In this document: positions 10,300-19,064 of the stretch, piece by piece
Layout: the number at the start of each line of letters is the position of its first letter
Numbering within the stretch: position 1 is the stretch's first letter
Assembly (NCBI GenBank): GCA_004172865.1
Contig: SEBV01000007.1
Coordinates: 124,001-188,000 of the forward strand
Source of the DNA: Gammaproteobacteria bacterium
GTDB lineage: Bacteria; Pseudomonadota; Gammaproteobacteria; Pseudomonadales; Cellvibrionaceae
DNA: 64,000 bases
Direction of reading: 5' to 3'
Translations under genes and position numbers: made by a program
The notes under the pieces: generated by a model
Seen by the model: only the letters and a program-made list of their open reading frames with translations
Told to the model about the DNA's origin: nothing
Database searches by the model: none

Positions 10300-11088
10300 G
10301 TGCTTGGGCTGTTCGCTTCAGATGCGCCACTGCGTTTTGCATCTTTAGGCAGTGGCAGTAGAGGCAACGCGACAATGGTGGAGTGGGCGCAAGGCTCACT
10401 CCTCATTGATTGCGGCTTTAGTGTAAAAGAAACCGAAATCCGGCTGGCTCGCTTAGGAAAGGCGGCAAATGAGTTGACCGCTATTCTGGTCACCCATGAG
10501 CATTCGGATCATATCAAAGGCGTTGCCGCCTTAGCGCGTCGCTACGGACTTCCCGTTTACATGACGCCAGGTACCTACCACAGTAAAGATCTCGGTGATC
10601 TCCCCAGTCTCAATCTCATCCAGGCATATGCGCCTTTTCAGCTTAACGGATTGCAAGTAAATCCGGTCGCTGTGCCTCACGATGCCCGTGAGCCAGCACA
10701 ATTTGTGTTTGAATATGCTGGCTTACGCTTGGGAATACTCACGGATTTAGGTAGTATTACACCCCACGTGGAAGCGGCCTATCAAGCATGCGATGCAATG
10801 CTGCTGGAAGCCAATCACGATCCGTTTATGTTAGCGTCTGGCCCTTATCCGCCATCGTTGAAACAGCGTGTTGGCGGTCAATGGGGACATTTAAGCAATC
10901 AACAAGCTGCCGGTTTCTTGCAGCGAATTGATACCCAGCGTCTACAACATTTGGTAGTGGCGCACATCAGCCAGAAGAACAATTCATTGGAGGTAGCGCG
11001 CGCAGCACTGGATCCCGTAACCCAAGCTGTAAAACAAGTAACTTACGCCTGTCAGGATCAAGGTTTTGATTGGCTTGCTGTTGTTTGA
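10300..11088 (+). CDS. MBL-fold metallo-hydrolase (YycJ/WalJ-like)
   Basis: A cytoplasmic metallo-beta-lactamase-fold protein of 262 residues. The metal motif THEHSDH is near residue 65, the N-terminal strand signature GSGSRGNAT is present, and further His/Asp ligands occur in PHDARE and LTDLG. It probably acts on a nucleic acid or phosphodiester, by analogy with YycJ/WalJ, which has been linked to DNA repair and cell-wall control in Firmicutes; the function here is not shown. It starts with GTG directly after the bamC stop and precedes purC, as in Pseudomonas. Confidence 0.85.
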   Translation: MLGLFASDAPLRFASLGSGSRGNATMVEWAQGSLLIDCGFSVKETEIRLARLGKAANELTAILVTHEHSDHIKGVAALARRYGLPVYMTPGTYHSKDLGDLPSLNLIQAYAPFQLNGLQVNPVAVPHDAREPAQFVFEYAGLRLGILTDLGSITPHVEAAYQACDAMLLEANHDPFMLASGPYPPSLKQRVGGQWGHLSNQQAAGFLQRIDTQRLQHLVVAHISQKNNSLEVARAALDPVTQAVKQVTYACQDQGFDWLAVV

Positions 11089-11174
11089 TGCGGAGCCTTA
11101 CGGAGATTTCGGTGCCGACCACGCATTATCCCAATAGTCGACTAGAATTAATTTCAACTTAAGTGAGTACAACA

Positions 11175-11885
11175 ATGGAAAAGCGCGAACAGCTCTATGC
11201 GGGCAAAGCCAAGTCAGTTTACAAAACCGATGATCCTGATCGTGTGATCATGGTTTTCCGTAACGACACTTCTGCATTCGACGGCAAAAGAATCGAGCAG
11301 TTGGATCGTAAAGGTCTGGTCAACAATAAATTCAACGCGTTCATTATGGGCAAACTGCAAGCCGCAGGTATCCCAACTCACTTTGAAGCATTATTGTCAG
11401 ACACCGAAGTGCTCGTGAAAAAAATGGACATGATTCCCGTCGAATGCGTTGTGCGTAATCTTGCCGCGGGATCGTTGGTTCGTCGCTTAGGTGTGCAAGA
11501 AGGTTTAGAGTTAAATCCTCCAACGTTTGAGTTGTTTTTGAAAAACGATGCCTTGGGCGATCCAATGGTTAACGAATCGCACGTGCAATCATTTGGCTGG
11601 GCAACTCCAGAACAGCTAGCGCGTATGAAGGAACTGACGTTTAAAATTAATACGGTTTTGAAAGAATTATTTGCTGACGGCAATATGTTGCTGGTGGATT
11701 TCAAAGTGGAATTTGGTTTGTTTAAAGGCGAAGTTATTTTGGGCGATGAATTTTCTCCCGATGGTTGCCGTTTGTGGGATAAAGACACCCGCGAAAAATT
11801 AGATAAAGATCGTTTCCGTCAAAATCTCGGTAACGTTGTTGAATCTTATGAAATTGTTGGTAACCGTTTAGGTTTAACTTTTTAA
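11175..11885 (+). CDS. purC: SAICAR synthase PurC
   Basis: PurC ligates aspartate to CAIR with ATP in purine synthesis. The protein opens with [20 protein letters not shown], the usual gammaproteobacterial N-terminus, and shows [12 protein letters not shown], the [16 protein letters not shown] segment and LVDFKVEFG. It has 236 residues. I chose the ATG at 11175 because it matches family N-termini; an upstream GTG at 11163 would add only four residues. It is the last gene of the dapA-bamC-MBL-purC block. Confidence 0.97.
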   Translation: MEKREQLYAGKAKSVYKTDDPDRVIMVFRNDTSAFDGKRIEQLDRKGLVNNKFNAFIMGKLQAAGIPTHFEALLSDTEVLVKKMDMIPVECVVRNLAAGSLVRRLGVQEGLELNPPTFELFLKNDALGDPMVNESHVQSFGWATPEQLARMKELTFKINTVLKELFADGNMLLVDFKVEFGLFKGEVILGDEFSPDGCRLWDKDTREKLDKDRFRQNLGNVVESYEIVGNRLGLTF

Positions 11886-11928
11886 TTCGTAGCTTCTGCT
11901 TTATAAATTTTAATGTGTGAAAGGAACG

Positions 11929-11954
11929 CCAGGAGTGGATTTTTCTGCTCCTGG
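11929..11954 (+). terminator. Hairpin between purC and the PilZ gene
   Basis: CCAGGAG (11929-11935) pairs perfectly with CTCCTGG (11948-11954). It may end purC transcription, although no T-run follows the stem. Confidence 0.4.
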
Positions 11955-11995
11955 ATCTCTGCCAATAAGGGTATAACAATTAAAGGAGATCAGCT

Positions 11996-12262
11996 GTGAT
12001 AGAAAGACGTTTATTTGATCGCACAACTACATCCGTGCGAGTGGAAATGAGCAATCCCAGTTTTGGGACTATCGTTGGTTTTGCAAAAGATGTATCCGAT
12101 GGCGGTGCGCAAGTACAAATTGAAAACCAACCATGTCCGCCAATGGGCACGGAAGTTATGGTGATGTTTAAGAAATCTATTGGCCCTATCAACGCAGAGC
12201 CAGTGCGCATGAAAGTCATGCATCAATTCAGAAATACAATTGGTTTGATGTTTGTACGCTAA
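11996..12262 (+). CDS. PilZ-domain c-di-GMP receptor (short)
   Basis: A stand-alone PilZ domain of 88 residues. The c-di-GMP motifs are visible as RRLFDR at the N-terminus (RxxxR) and DVSDGGAQV (DxSxxG). Such small proteins bind c-di-GMP and pass the signal to partners in motility, exopolysaccharide or type IV pilus systems. It starts with GTG at 11996, preceded by a strong AAGGAG. The target cannot be read from the sequence. The window also encodes two GGDEF/EAL proteins that could set its ligand level. Confidence 0.85.
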   Translation: MIERRLFDRTTTSVRVEMSNPSFGTIVGFAKDVSDGGAQVQIENQPCPPMGTEVMVMFKKSIGPINAEPVRMKVMHQFRNTIGLMFVR

Positions 12263-12264
12263 TT

Positions 12265-12298
12265 AATTTGCTCTGCCGATAATTCGGTAGAGCAAATT
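12265..12298. terminator. Convergent hairpin between PilZ and LRR genes
   Basis: AATTTGCTCTGCCGA (12265-12279) pairs with TCGGTAGAGCAAATT (12284-12298): 15 bp with one G-T pair and a 4-base loop. It lies between convergent genes and could serve both, although flanking T-runs are short. Confidence 0.5.
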
Positions 12299-12313
12299 GC
12301 CGATTTATTATTG

Positions 12314-12847
12314 TTATTTGCACTGTTCAGGTAACGTCAGCTTTAAATCCCCTTTATGAAAATTAGCCGCGAATTGTTTTATGTCGCCGCAAACTAATTT
12401 TGCATTCTCTGAAACATCCAGTTCGCGCAATGCCAGCAAATGTAACAGTGGTTCAGCACTTGTTAAGTTATTTTTACGTAAAATTAACACCTTCAATTGG
12501 CTGAAATTGCTTAATGGCGAAATAGATTGAATCGCGTTTTCTGAAAAATTAAGTTGTTCGATACTGTAGAATTTTTCGAGGCCTGCGAGCGAAATTATTC
12601 CGGCATGACTACAGTTCAATTGTTTCAAATCTTCCGCTTTGGTGATTTTATTATCCGTAATGGTTTGTTCTACGCAGCTACGTAAGTGAGCATCATCAAT
12701 AACAAAGTCTTTAAATAAAGGCGCAGGAGTGTAAACAACGTTATTATTGACGCTGACCGAATAACTTTTGCAGCCAGCGATGAGGCTTATTAAAAAGAAG
12801 CCGCAGATTTTAAGAGGTTTGCTGTACATAGTGAGTTTGCTGTACAT
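12314..12847 (-). CDS. Leucine-rich-repeat lipoprotein
   Basis: A small secreted lipoprotein of 177 residues. The signal peptide ends in lipobox LIAGC, then come about four leucine-rich repeats of 21-23 residues (for example IEQLNFSENAIQSISPLSN and LKVLILRKNNLTSAEPL). The LRR part resembles internalin/SDS22-type repeats and suggests protein binding at the envelope. MYSKL and MYSKP form a tandem duplication at the N-terminus, so the start could also be the ATG at 12829. Function is unknown. Confidence 0.75.
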   Translation of the reverse strand: MYSKLTMYSKPLKICGFFLISLIAGCKSYSVSVNNNVVYTPAPLFKDFVIDDAHLRSCVEQTITDNKITKAEDLKQLNCSHAGIISLAGLEKFYSIEQLNFSENAIQSISPLSNFSQLKVLILRKNNLTSAEPLLHLLALRELDVSENAKLVCGDIKQFAANFHKGDLKLTLPEQCK

Positions 12848-13088
12848 AATAGTTTGCCTGTAAGTAGAAATGTAGGTGCGTAATATAGTTGGGGGTTTAA
12901 GTCATTCTGGCAGCCTCGCCGCCAGTTGCCAACCGCTTTATAAAGCTGACGCGTCAAGAACCTTTTATGACGATAAAAGTCTACAAAGTATCCGCATTGA
13001 GGTTGTATTGATTGCTAGAAAATAAGTGCTTGTGTTTTAAAAATTAGTATTGGAAATTGGTTAAAAATTTAAGGGGTTAAATAAATTT

Positions 13089-13745
13089 ATGAAAAAGTTA
13101 ATTGTATTTTTATCAGCTATAGCATTGGTGGGTTGTACCACAACAGATCCACAAACAGGCGATAAAAATGTTAATAAAACGGGGAAGGGCGCTGGTATCG
13201 GCGCAATCGCTGGTGCAGTTTTAGGTGCTGCTGCATCTAGCCGAAGTGATCGCGGCCGCGGTGCCGTTACCGGTGCATTACTCGGTGCTGCAGTAGGTGG
13301 CGGTGTGGGCCATTATATGGATAAGCAAGAACAGGATTTGCGCGAAAAATTAAAAGACAGTGGCGTACAAGTAAATCGCCAGGGTAACGATTTAAACCTG
13401 ATTATGCCGGGCAATATTACCTTTGCGGTAAACAAGTCTGATATACGTTCGGATTTTTATTCGGTGCTAAATTCAGTGTCATCAGCATTGAAAGAATACG
13501 ATCAGACCACAGTTCGCATTAGCGGTTACACCGACTCGACTGGTCCGCTATCGCTAAACCAACGTTTGAGTGAAGATCGTGCAAACAGTGTGCGTAGTTA
13601 TCTACTAGCGCAAGGTGTTGCATCTGATCGTATTGATTCAACCGGTTATGGCCCAGCGAATCCTATCGCGAGTAACGCTAGCGATGAAGGCCGTCAGGCG
13701 AACCGTCGTGTAGAAATTAAATTAATTCCCATTACGCAACAGTAA
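13089..13745 (+). CDS. OmpA-family lipoprotein with glycine-zipper (YiaD-like)
   Basis: An outer-membrane lipoprotein that probably binds peptidoglycan. The signal peptide ends in LVGC (Cys about residue 16). A glycine-zipper region follows (about 34-75, GIGAIAGAVLGAA and ALLGAAVGGGVGHY), then a C-terminal OmpA domain (about 100-212) with SGYTDSTG, LSEDRANSVRSYL and the terminal NRRVEI arginines that contact diaminopimelate in relatives. The architecture matches YiaD. The gene stands alone and is followed by a strong hairpin. Confidence 0.88.
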   Translation: MKKLIVFLSAIALVGCTTTDPQTGDKNVNKTGKGAGIGAIAGAVLGAAASSRSDRGRGAVTGALLGAAVGGGVGHYMDKQEQDLREKLKDSGVQVNRQGNDLNLIMPGNITFAVNKSDIRSDFYSVLNSVSSALKEYDQTTVRISGYTDSTGPLSLNQRLSEDRANSVRSYLLAQGVASDRIDSTGYGPANPIASNASDEGRQANRRVEIKLIPITQQ

Positions 13746-13794
13746 TCCTTAATACGCAATTGCGTCTTGCAATGCGAATTGAAACTGTTGATAA

Positions 13795-13822
13795 TGCGCG
13801 CCTCTTGCAAAGGCGCGCATTT
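13795..13822 (+). terminator. Terminator after the OmpA-like gene
   Basis: TGCGCGCCT (13795-13803) and AGGCGCGCA (13811-13819) form a perfect 9-bp GC-rich stem with a 7-base loop, followed by TTT. It ends about 30 bases before the SRP RNA. Confidence 0.6.
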
Positions 13823-13850
13823 GAAGCCTGAACTGCAAGCTGCAATGGTG

Positions 13851-13950
<100 letters not shown>

Positions 13951-14141
13951 TTGCCTCCATCTCAAGTTGAACCGTGTAAATCCCCCAAAAGTAGTTTGTC
14001 TTGCTCTTTAGTGAGTATTTAATTTCCACGTTTTGCTGCTTTCAGCTCATCATCTTTCACGTATTTATTTTGGTCTCATAACGCTATAATCGCTCTCTTT
14101 TTGGCGATCTCCTTTTTCGTTTTTCAAGGTTAGCAATTGGC

Positions 14142-16082
14142 ATGAGTTATCAAGTTCTCGCTCGCAAATGGCGACCCCGTATTTTCCGTGAAATGGTTGG
14201 TCAGGAGCATGTGTTGCAAGCGCTTATCAACGCGCTCGATCACGACCGTTTACACCATGCTTATCTGTTTACCGGTACTCGCGGAGTGGGCAAAACCACC
14301 ATCGCGCGTATTCTCGCCAAATGTTTGAACTGTGAAACTGGTGTTAGCTCTGAACCTTGCGGAACCTGTTCTGCGTGTCTTGAAATTGCTGAAGGCCGTT
14401 TTGTCGATTTGATTGAGGTGGATGCTGCCTCACGAACAAAAGTAGAAGACACCCGTGAACTACTTGAAAACGTTCAGTACGCGCCAAGTCGCGGTCGTTA
14501 CAAAGTCTATTTAATCGACGAAGTTCATATGCTCTCCAACAGCAGTTTTAATGCGCTGCTGAAAACTTTGGAAGAGCCACCGCCGCACGTTAAATTTTTG
14601 CTGGCGACGACTGATCCGCAAAAGCTACCTATGACAATTTTGTCGCGCTGCTTGCAGTTCAATCTTAAAAATATGACGCCAGAGCGCATCGTCAATCATC
14701 TCAAGTTTGTACTTGATCAGGAAGTAATTCCCTTCGAAGAAAGTGCGCTTTGGCTGTTGGGTCGCGCTGCCGATGGCAGTATGCGCGACGCCTTGAGTCT
14801 CACCGACCAATCAATCTCTTACGGTTCGGGGAAAATCACCCAAGCTGAAGTTGCCGCTATGTTGGGCACTTTAGATCAAGCCGCCGTTTATGAAATCGTC
14901 ACTGCACTCGTATCTTTAGATGGCAAAGCTATTCTCGGTGCCGTGCAGAATATGGCTGAGCAAGCGCCGGATTATGTCAACGCACTTGCTGAGATGTTGT
15001 CCGTGTTGCATCGCATCGCCATCGCCCAAGCCTTACCGGAAGCTGTTGATAATAGCCACGGCGACAAAGATCGAATTATGCAACTCGCCCAGCAGTTGCC
15101 TGCGGAAGATGTTCAACTTTTCTATCAAACCGCACTTTTAGGCCGCCGCGATTTACCTCTCGCACCTGATGCTCGTGCCGGTTTTGAAATGGTTTTATTG
15201 CGCATGCTGGCATTCAAGCCGCAAGGTGTAATGGATGTACCGACCCAGGCATTGCCCAAGCCAGCTTCTGTTCCGTCACAACCGCCTGTACCGCAACCCG
15301 TAATTGCTCCGCCTCAGCCGCAACCGACGCAATCAGCAGTTGTACAAGCCCAGCCAGTTGCTCCGGTTCAAGCGCTAGTCGCTGAAGTTGCGCCAGCCAT
15401 GAATACATCATCGTCTCAGCCGGTGCCATCACAAGCGCCTCCCTTTGACGGTCCATACGGGAACGCCCCTGATATTAGTGGCGATGAATATGATGAATAT
15501 GCCGCTGCACCAGCTTATCTGGATGCGAGCGACTACCACGCTGCGCCTAATGAGGTGCCCGAACCAAAAAAGCCTGAAGCGCCTGAAATTCAGGCGGCAA
15601 AAATTGCTGACGTAAAACCTCTAGCCGCAGCTGAAATAAAAATTATCGATACACCGCCAGTCAACGCCGGTATGAGTATCCGCAAAGTTCCTTACGAACA
15701 CGCTAGCCCACAAGATTGGCCGGAAATTTATTTAGGATTGGGCGTTACCGGAATTTTGCAAAGTACCATCGCGAACTGTCAGCTGGTTGCGCGCAGCGGC
15801 AACGAATTTCAATTTATTGTCGATGATAACAACAGCACGCTTTATGACCCGAGTCATCAACAGCGCCTGTCAGATTTATTGAGCAGTTATTTTATCGAGC
15901 GCATCCACGCGAAAATTCAGGTGGGAAAAATTACCGCAGAAACACCGGCACTAATTGCAAAACGCCACCAGCAAGAACGCTATGACACCGCAGTAGTCTC
16001 AATAAAAACAGATCCTATAGTCCAGCAATTAATTGAACACTTCGGCGCGAGTTTGCGCGAAGAATCCATACAAGCTATTTAA
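14142..16082 (+). CDS. dnaX: DNA polymerase III subunits tau and gamma
   Basis: The clamp-loader ATPase of the replisome. It has an AAA+ core (about 1-360) with Walker A GTRGVGKTT, four zinc cysteines in CLNCETGVSSEPCGTC and Walker B LIDEVH. A Pro/Gln/Ala-rich linker follows (about 365-500), then the tau C-terminal domain that contacts the polymerase and helicase. The full tau form has 646 residues, close to E. coli (643). The linker contains a -1 frameshift signal at 15551-15596 that would yield a gamma form of about 478 residues. It heads dnaX-ybaB-recR. Confidence 0.97.
   Translation: MSYQVLARKWRPRIFREMVGQEHVLQALINALDHDRLHHAYLFTGTRGVGKTTIARILAKCLNCETGVSSEPCGTCSACLEIAEGRFVDLIEVDAASRTKVEDTRELLENVQYAPSRGRYKVYLIDEVHMLSNSSFNALLKTLEEPPPHVKFLLATTDPQKLPMTILSRCLQFNLKNMTPERIVNHLKFVLDQEVIPFEESALWLLGRAADGSMRDALSLTDQSISYGSGKITQAEVAAMLGTLDQAAVYEIVTALVSLDGKAILGAVQNMAEQAPDYVNALAEMLSVLHRIAIAQALPEAVDNSHGDKDRIMQLAQQLPAEDVQLFYQTALLGRRDLPLAPDARAGFEMVLLRMLAFKPQGVMDVPTQALPKPASVPSQPPVPQPVIAPPQPQPTQSAVVQAQPVAPVQALVAEVAPAMNTSSSQPVPSQAPPFDGPYGNAPDISGDEYDEYAAAPAYLDASDYHAAPNEVPEPKKPEAPEIQAAKIADVKPLAAAEIKIIDTPPVNAGMSIRKVPYEHASPQDWPEIYLGLGVTGILQSTIANCQLVARSGNEFQFIVDDNNSTLYDPSHQQRLSDLLSSYFIERIHAKIQVGKITAETPALIAKRHQQERYDTAVVSIKTDPIVQQLIEHFGASLREESIQAI
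15551..15596 (+). promoter_or_regulatory. dnaX: Programmed -1 ribosomal frameshift site in dnaX
   Basis: Three elements line up. An internal Shine-Dalgarno, GAGGTG, lies at 15552-15557. The slippery heptamer A-AAA-AAG (15566-15572) sits in the zero frame as CCA AAA AAG, 8 bases further on. A hairpin of CGCCTGA (15580-15586) and TCAGGCG (15590-15596) starts 7 bases after it. After a -1 slip the next codons are GCC then TGA, so translation stops one residue later. The same layout in E. coli dnaX makes the gamma subunit. The elements are seen directly; use in vivo is inferred. Confidence 0.8.
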
Positions 16083-16108
16083 GAACACGCTATTAAAAAG
16101 AGGCAGCT

Positions 16109-16426
16109 ATGAATATCGGCGACTTAATGAAACAAGCTCAGCAAATGCAAGAGAACATGAAAAAAATGCAAGACGATTTGGTGAACCTTGAAGTTAAAGG
16201 CGAGTCTGGCGCAGGATTGGTTAAGATCGTAATGAATGGCCGTCACGATGTAAAACGTGTAAGCATTGACGATAGTTTGCTAAGCGAAGACAAAGAAATG
16301 CTCGAAGATTTATTAGCCGCAGCCGTCAACGATGCCGTTAGAAAAGTAGAAACGCAAAATCGTGATCACATGGCGAAGATGACCTCGGGCATGGGTTTGC
16401 CTGCCGATTTCAAAATGCCGTTTTGA
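16109..16426 (+). CDS. ybaB: Nucleoid-associated protein YbaB/EbfC
   Basis: A small dimeric DNA-binding protein of 105 residues. The N-terminal helix ([18 protein letters not shown]) and the following strand [20 protein letters not shown] are the family signature. It lies 26 bases after dnaX, with GAGG 9 bases upstream of the ATG, and precedes recR in the conserved order. Its role is nucleoid organisation or expression control; the DNA target is not defined by sequence. Confidence 0.95.
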   Translation: MNIGDLMKQAQQMQENMKKMQDDLVNLEVKGESGAGLVKIVMNGRHDVKRVSIDDSLLSEDKEMLEDLLAAAVNDAVRKVETQNRDHMAKMTSGMGLPADFKMPF

Positions 16427-16479
16427 TGCAAAAATTTTACAACAATAAACGCACTTATTAATCGAGATAACACACTTTA

Positions 16480-17088
16480 ATGTTCAGCCCTTTAATCGAC
16501 GAACTCATGTCTTCACTGCGCTGCTTGCCTGGCGTGGGCCCCAAATCTGCCCAACGTATGGCGTTGTATTTATTGGAGCGCGACCGTGAAGGTGCTGAAC
16601 GTTTGGCACAAAGTTTACATAAAGCAGTGGAGGGCGTGGGCCGTTGCAAACGTTGCCGCACGCTTACCGAACAACCGCTGTGTGGCATTTGCAATAATAA
16701 TCGTCGCGACAACAGTATTATTTGTGTAGTTGAAACTCCCGCCGACGTTTTAGCGATAGAACAATCCGGCACCTATCAGGGAAAATATTTTGTGCTGCTC
16801 GGTCATTTGTCACCTATCGATGGCATCGGCCCTGAAGATATAGGTGTGGATCAGCTAATTAATTTGCTGCAACAGGAAGCGAGCGACGCAACGCCTATTA
16901 AAGAAATTATTCTCGCAACCAATCCTACCGTAGAAGGCGAAGCGACAGCTTATTACATTAGCGAGCGCGCGAAACATCAAAACGTTGTTGTGTCGCGTAT
17001 TGCTCACGGTGTGCCTTTAGGTGGCGAGCTTGAGTTTATTGACGGCGGAACCTTGGCTCACGCATTTTCCAGTCGCAGAAACTTCTAA
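16480..17088 (+). CDS. recR: Recombination mediator protein RecR
   Basis: RecR works with RecF and RecO to load RecA at gapped DNA. The 202-residue protein has an N-terminal helix-hairpin-helix ([17 protein letters not shown]), a zinc finger with cysteines in [16 protein letters not shown], and a Toprim domain ([12 protein letters not shown], then [15 protein letters not shown]). It is the third gene of dnaX-ybaB-recR. The rnd start codon follows its stop by a single base. Confidence 0.96.
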   Translation: MFSPLIDELMSSLRCLPGVGPKSAQRMALYLLERDREGAERLAQSLHKAVEGVGRCKRCRTLTEQPLCGICNNNRRDNSIICVVETPADVLAIEQSGTYQGKYFVLLGHLSPIDGIGPEDIGVDQLINLLQQEASDATPIKEIILATNPTVEGEATAYYISERAKHQNVVVSRIAHGVPLGGELEFIDGGTLAHAFSSRRNF

Positions 17089-17089
17089 T

Positions 17090-18244
17090 ATGATTATTTC
17101 CACTGAACCGGTTTGGATTGCGCAAGACCATGAGCTTGCGGCGCTCTGCGAACGTTTGCATCAACAAGCAGCTATTGCAGTTGATACCGAATTTATGCGG
17201 ACAGATACTTTTTATCCCATCGCCGGTTTAATTCAAATTGGCGATGGAAAAATCAGCTATTTAATTGATCCGCTAACCATCACCGATTTTTCATCGCTGC
17301 GCAAATTAATGCTCGATGAAAATGTTGTAAAAGTGTTGCATTCCTGTTCAGAAGATATTGAAGTTTTCGAGCGTCTGCTTGATGTTGTTCCTTCGCCCAT
17401 TTTTGATACGCAAATCGCCGCAGCTTTTGCAGGTTTTGGATTTTCGCTGGGCTACGCCGGTCTCGTCAAAGCGGTTTTAAATATTGACGTTCCCAAAGAC
17501 GAAACCCGTTCCGATTGGTTGCAAAGACCGCTCAGTGCATCGCAAATAAAATATGCGGCGCTCGATGTTGCGCACATGTTAATTGTGTACGGAAAACTAC
17601 TGCAGATTTTAAAAACCAGCGAGCGTTTGGCGTGGGTAAAAAGTGATTGTGCGGATTTAGTGATCAACGCGCGCAAGTCAGAACATTACGAAGAGGCATA
17701 TCAAAAAGTAGGATTCGCCTGGAAATTGCGGCCAGCAGAATTAGCCATTTTGCGCGATCTGTGTATTTGGCGTGAGGTTGAATCCCGCGCGCGCGATATT
17801 CCGCGCAATCGTTTGATTAAAGAAAGTTCGCTGTTCGAAATGGCGCGCAAAAAACCGCAGGATGCGGCACATCTGCAACGCATTGAAGATATTCCTTCAC
17901 GCACTTTACGCTCAGATACGGAAACTCTAATTGAGATTATTCGCAATTCAGCATCCGCCGATGCAACAAATTTGCCTGCCCGACTGGATGCGCCACTCGC
18001 GCCGAGCGATGCTCCGTTACTAAAAGCGCTAAAAAGATACGTGCGCGATACGGCCGAAGTTTTGAATCTGCCGCCGGAACTATTGATCCGTAAAAAAGAA
18101 TATGAGGCTATTGTTCGCTCTGGAATGAAAGGTGGCGTCTATACTTTACCTGAGCGCTTATTGGGATGGCGTTTTGAGGTGATAGGAAAAGGATTATTGG
18201 TCGTAACTGAAAATCCTGTTCTGGATGATGTAGAACCACTTTAA
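17090..18244 (+). CDS. rnd: Ribonuclease D
   Basis: A 3'-5' exoribonuclease that trims tRNA and other stable RNA ends. The DEDDy exonuclease domain (about 1-195) shows DTEFMR, the middle Asp in HSCSEDIEVF and YAALDVAHM. One or two HRDC domains follow (about 210-384). I placed the start at the ATG at 17090, which begins MIISTEPVWI as in relatives; an in-frame start at 17021 would lie wholly inside recR. It leads the rnd-ycgL-ycgN order seen in Pseudomonas. Confidence 0.95.
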   Translation: MIISTEPVWIAQDHELAALCERLHQQAAIAVDTEFMRTDTFYPIAGLIQIGDGKISYLIDPLTITDFSSLRKLMLDENVVKVLHSCSEDIEVFERLLDVVPSPIFDTQIAAAFAGFGFSLGYAGLVKAVLNIDVPKDETRSDWLQRPLSASQIKYAALDVAHMLIVYGKLLQILKTSERLAWVKSDCADLVINARKSEHYEEAYQKVGFAWKLRPAELAILRDLCIWREVESRARDIPRNRLIKESSLFEMARKKPQDAAHLQRIEDIPSRTLRSDTETLIEIIRNSASADATNLPARLDAPLAPSDAPLLKALKRYVRDTAEVLNLPPELLIRKKEYEAIVRSGMKGGVYTLPERLLGWRFEVIGKGLLVVTENPVLDDVEPL

Positions 18245-18260
18245 TTTTACGAGTTTACGC

Positions 18261-18554
18261 ATGAAAATTATTTGCCAGATTTATCGCAGTCCTAAAGAAG
18301 AGGGTATGTACCTCTACGTTAAAAAAGAAGAAGGTTTAACGAAAGTTCCAGAAGAGTTGTTAAAGCTTTTTGGCGTTCCGCAACCGGCGATGGTGTTGTT
18401 GCTTACGCCCGAAAAAAAATTGGCACGTGTTAGCGTCGAGAAAGTCGCCGAGAGTTTGGATTCGCAGGGCTACTATCTGCAATTGCCGCCGCGCGCTGAA
18501 CAAGATCCTGAAATGCAATCCATGCGTGCGCACAATTCCAAACTTTCGGGTTAA
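18261..18554 (+). CDS. ycgL: YcgL-domain protein
   Basis: A 97-residue protein of the YcgL family (function unknown). It begins MKIICQIYRSPKEEGMYLYV and contains PEELLKLFGVP and the C-terminal YYLQLPP, all typical of the family. It lies 16 bases downstream of rnd and 42 bases upstream of ycgN, the same neighbourhood as in other gammaproteobacteria. This association with RNase D suggests an RNA-linked or cell-division role but proves none. Confidence 0.9.
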   Translation: MKIICQIYRSPKEEGMYLYVKKEEGLTKVPEELLKLFGVPQPAMVLLLTPEKKLARVSVEKVAESLDSQGYYLQLPPRAEQDPEMQSMRAHNSKLSG

Positions 18555-18596
18555 TCGCCAGTAACAGTTTTTTCAAAGAGGGCGCAGGTTAGCTAA

Positions 18597-19037
18597 ATGC
18601 CAGTACAAGTATTTTGGATTGCCAAAAAATTACATGAGATGTCATCTTCAGAGTTTGAATCGCTCTGCGATGGCTGCGGAAAATGTTGCCTCCATAAATT
18701 GGAAGATGAAGATACTGGCGATGTTTTTTATACCAAAGTTGCATGCCGATTTCTTGATCACGATACTTGTAAATGCCAGGTGTATGAAGAACGCCAAAAG
18801 CATATTCCAGATTGTGTGACCTTAACGCCAGCGACCGTGAACGATACTTATTGGTTGCCAGAAACTTGCGCTTATCGTTTAATTGCTGAAGGCATTCCCT
18901 TATTTGATTGGCATCCGCTGGTATCCGGCGACCCTGATTCAGTGCACAAAGCGGGTATGTCAGTGGCAGGTCAAGTTGTGCATGAAAACTCCGTGGATAT
19001 AAATGATCTTGAAGATTACGTTGTGCGTTGGGTATAA
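18597..19037 (+). CDS. ycgN: UPF0260 cysteine-cluster protein YcgN
   Basis: A 146-residue protein with the CxxCxxCC-type cluster (LCDGCGKCCLHKLEDEDTGD) and more cysteines at VACRFLDHDTCKC and DC. This suggests a bound metal or Fe-S centre. The biochemical function is unknown. The ATG at 18597 gives the family's short N-terminal tail before SLCDGCG. It follows ycgL in the rnd cluster. Confidence 0.9.
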   Translation: MPVQVFWIAKKLHEMSSSEFESLCDGCGKCCLHKLEDEDTGDVFYTKVACRFLDHDTCKCQVYEERQKHIPDCVTLTPATVNDTYWLPETCAYRLIAEGIPLFDWHPLVSGDPDSVHKAGMSVAGQVVHENSVDINDLEDYVVRWV

Positions 19038-19064
19038 ATCGCGCGTTGGGTGTAGGAAAAAACC

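Noticed and set aside
11089-11174. Purine riboswitch before purC
   Set aside because: The gap is under 90 bases and shows none of the conserved purine aptamer junction sequences.
15214-15456. Gln/Ala-rich minus-strand ORF opposite dnaX
   Set aside because: It mirrors the Pro/Gln linker of tau; there is no start signal and no independent support.
17021-17089. Longer start for rnd
   Set aside because: The extra 23 residues lie entirely in recR coding DNA and match no RNase D N-terminus; the ATG at 17090 does.
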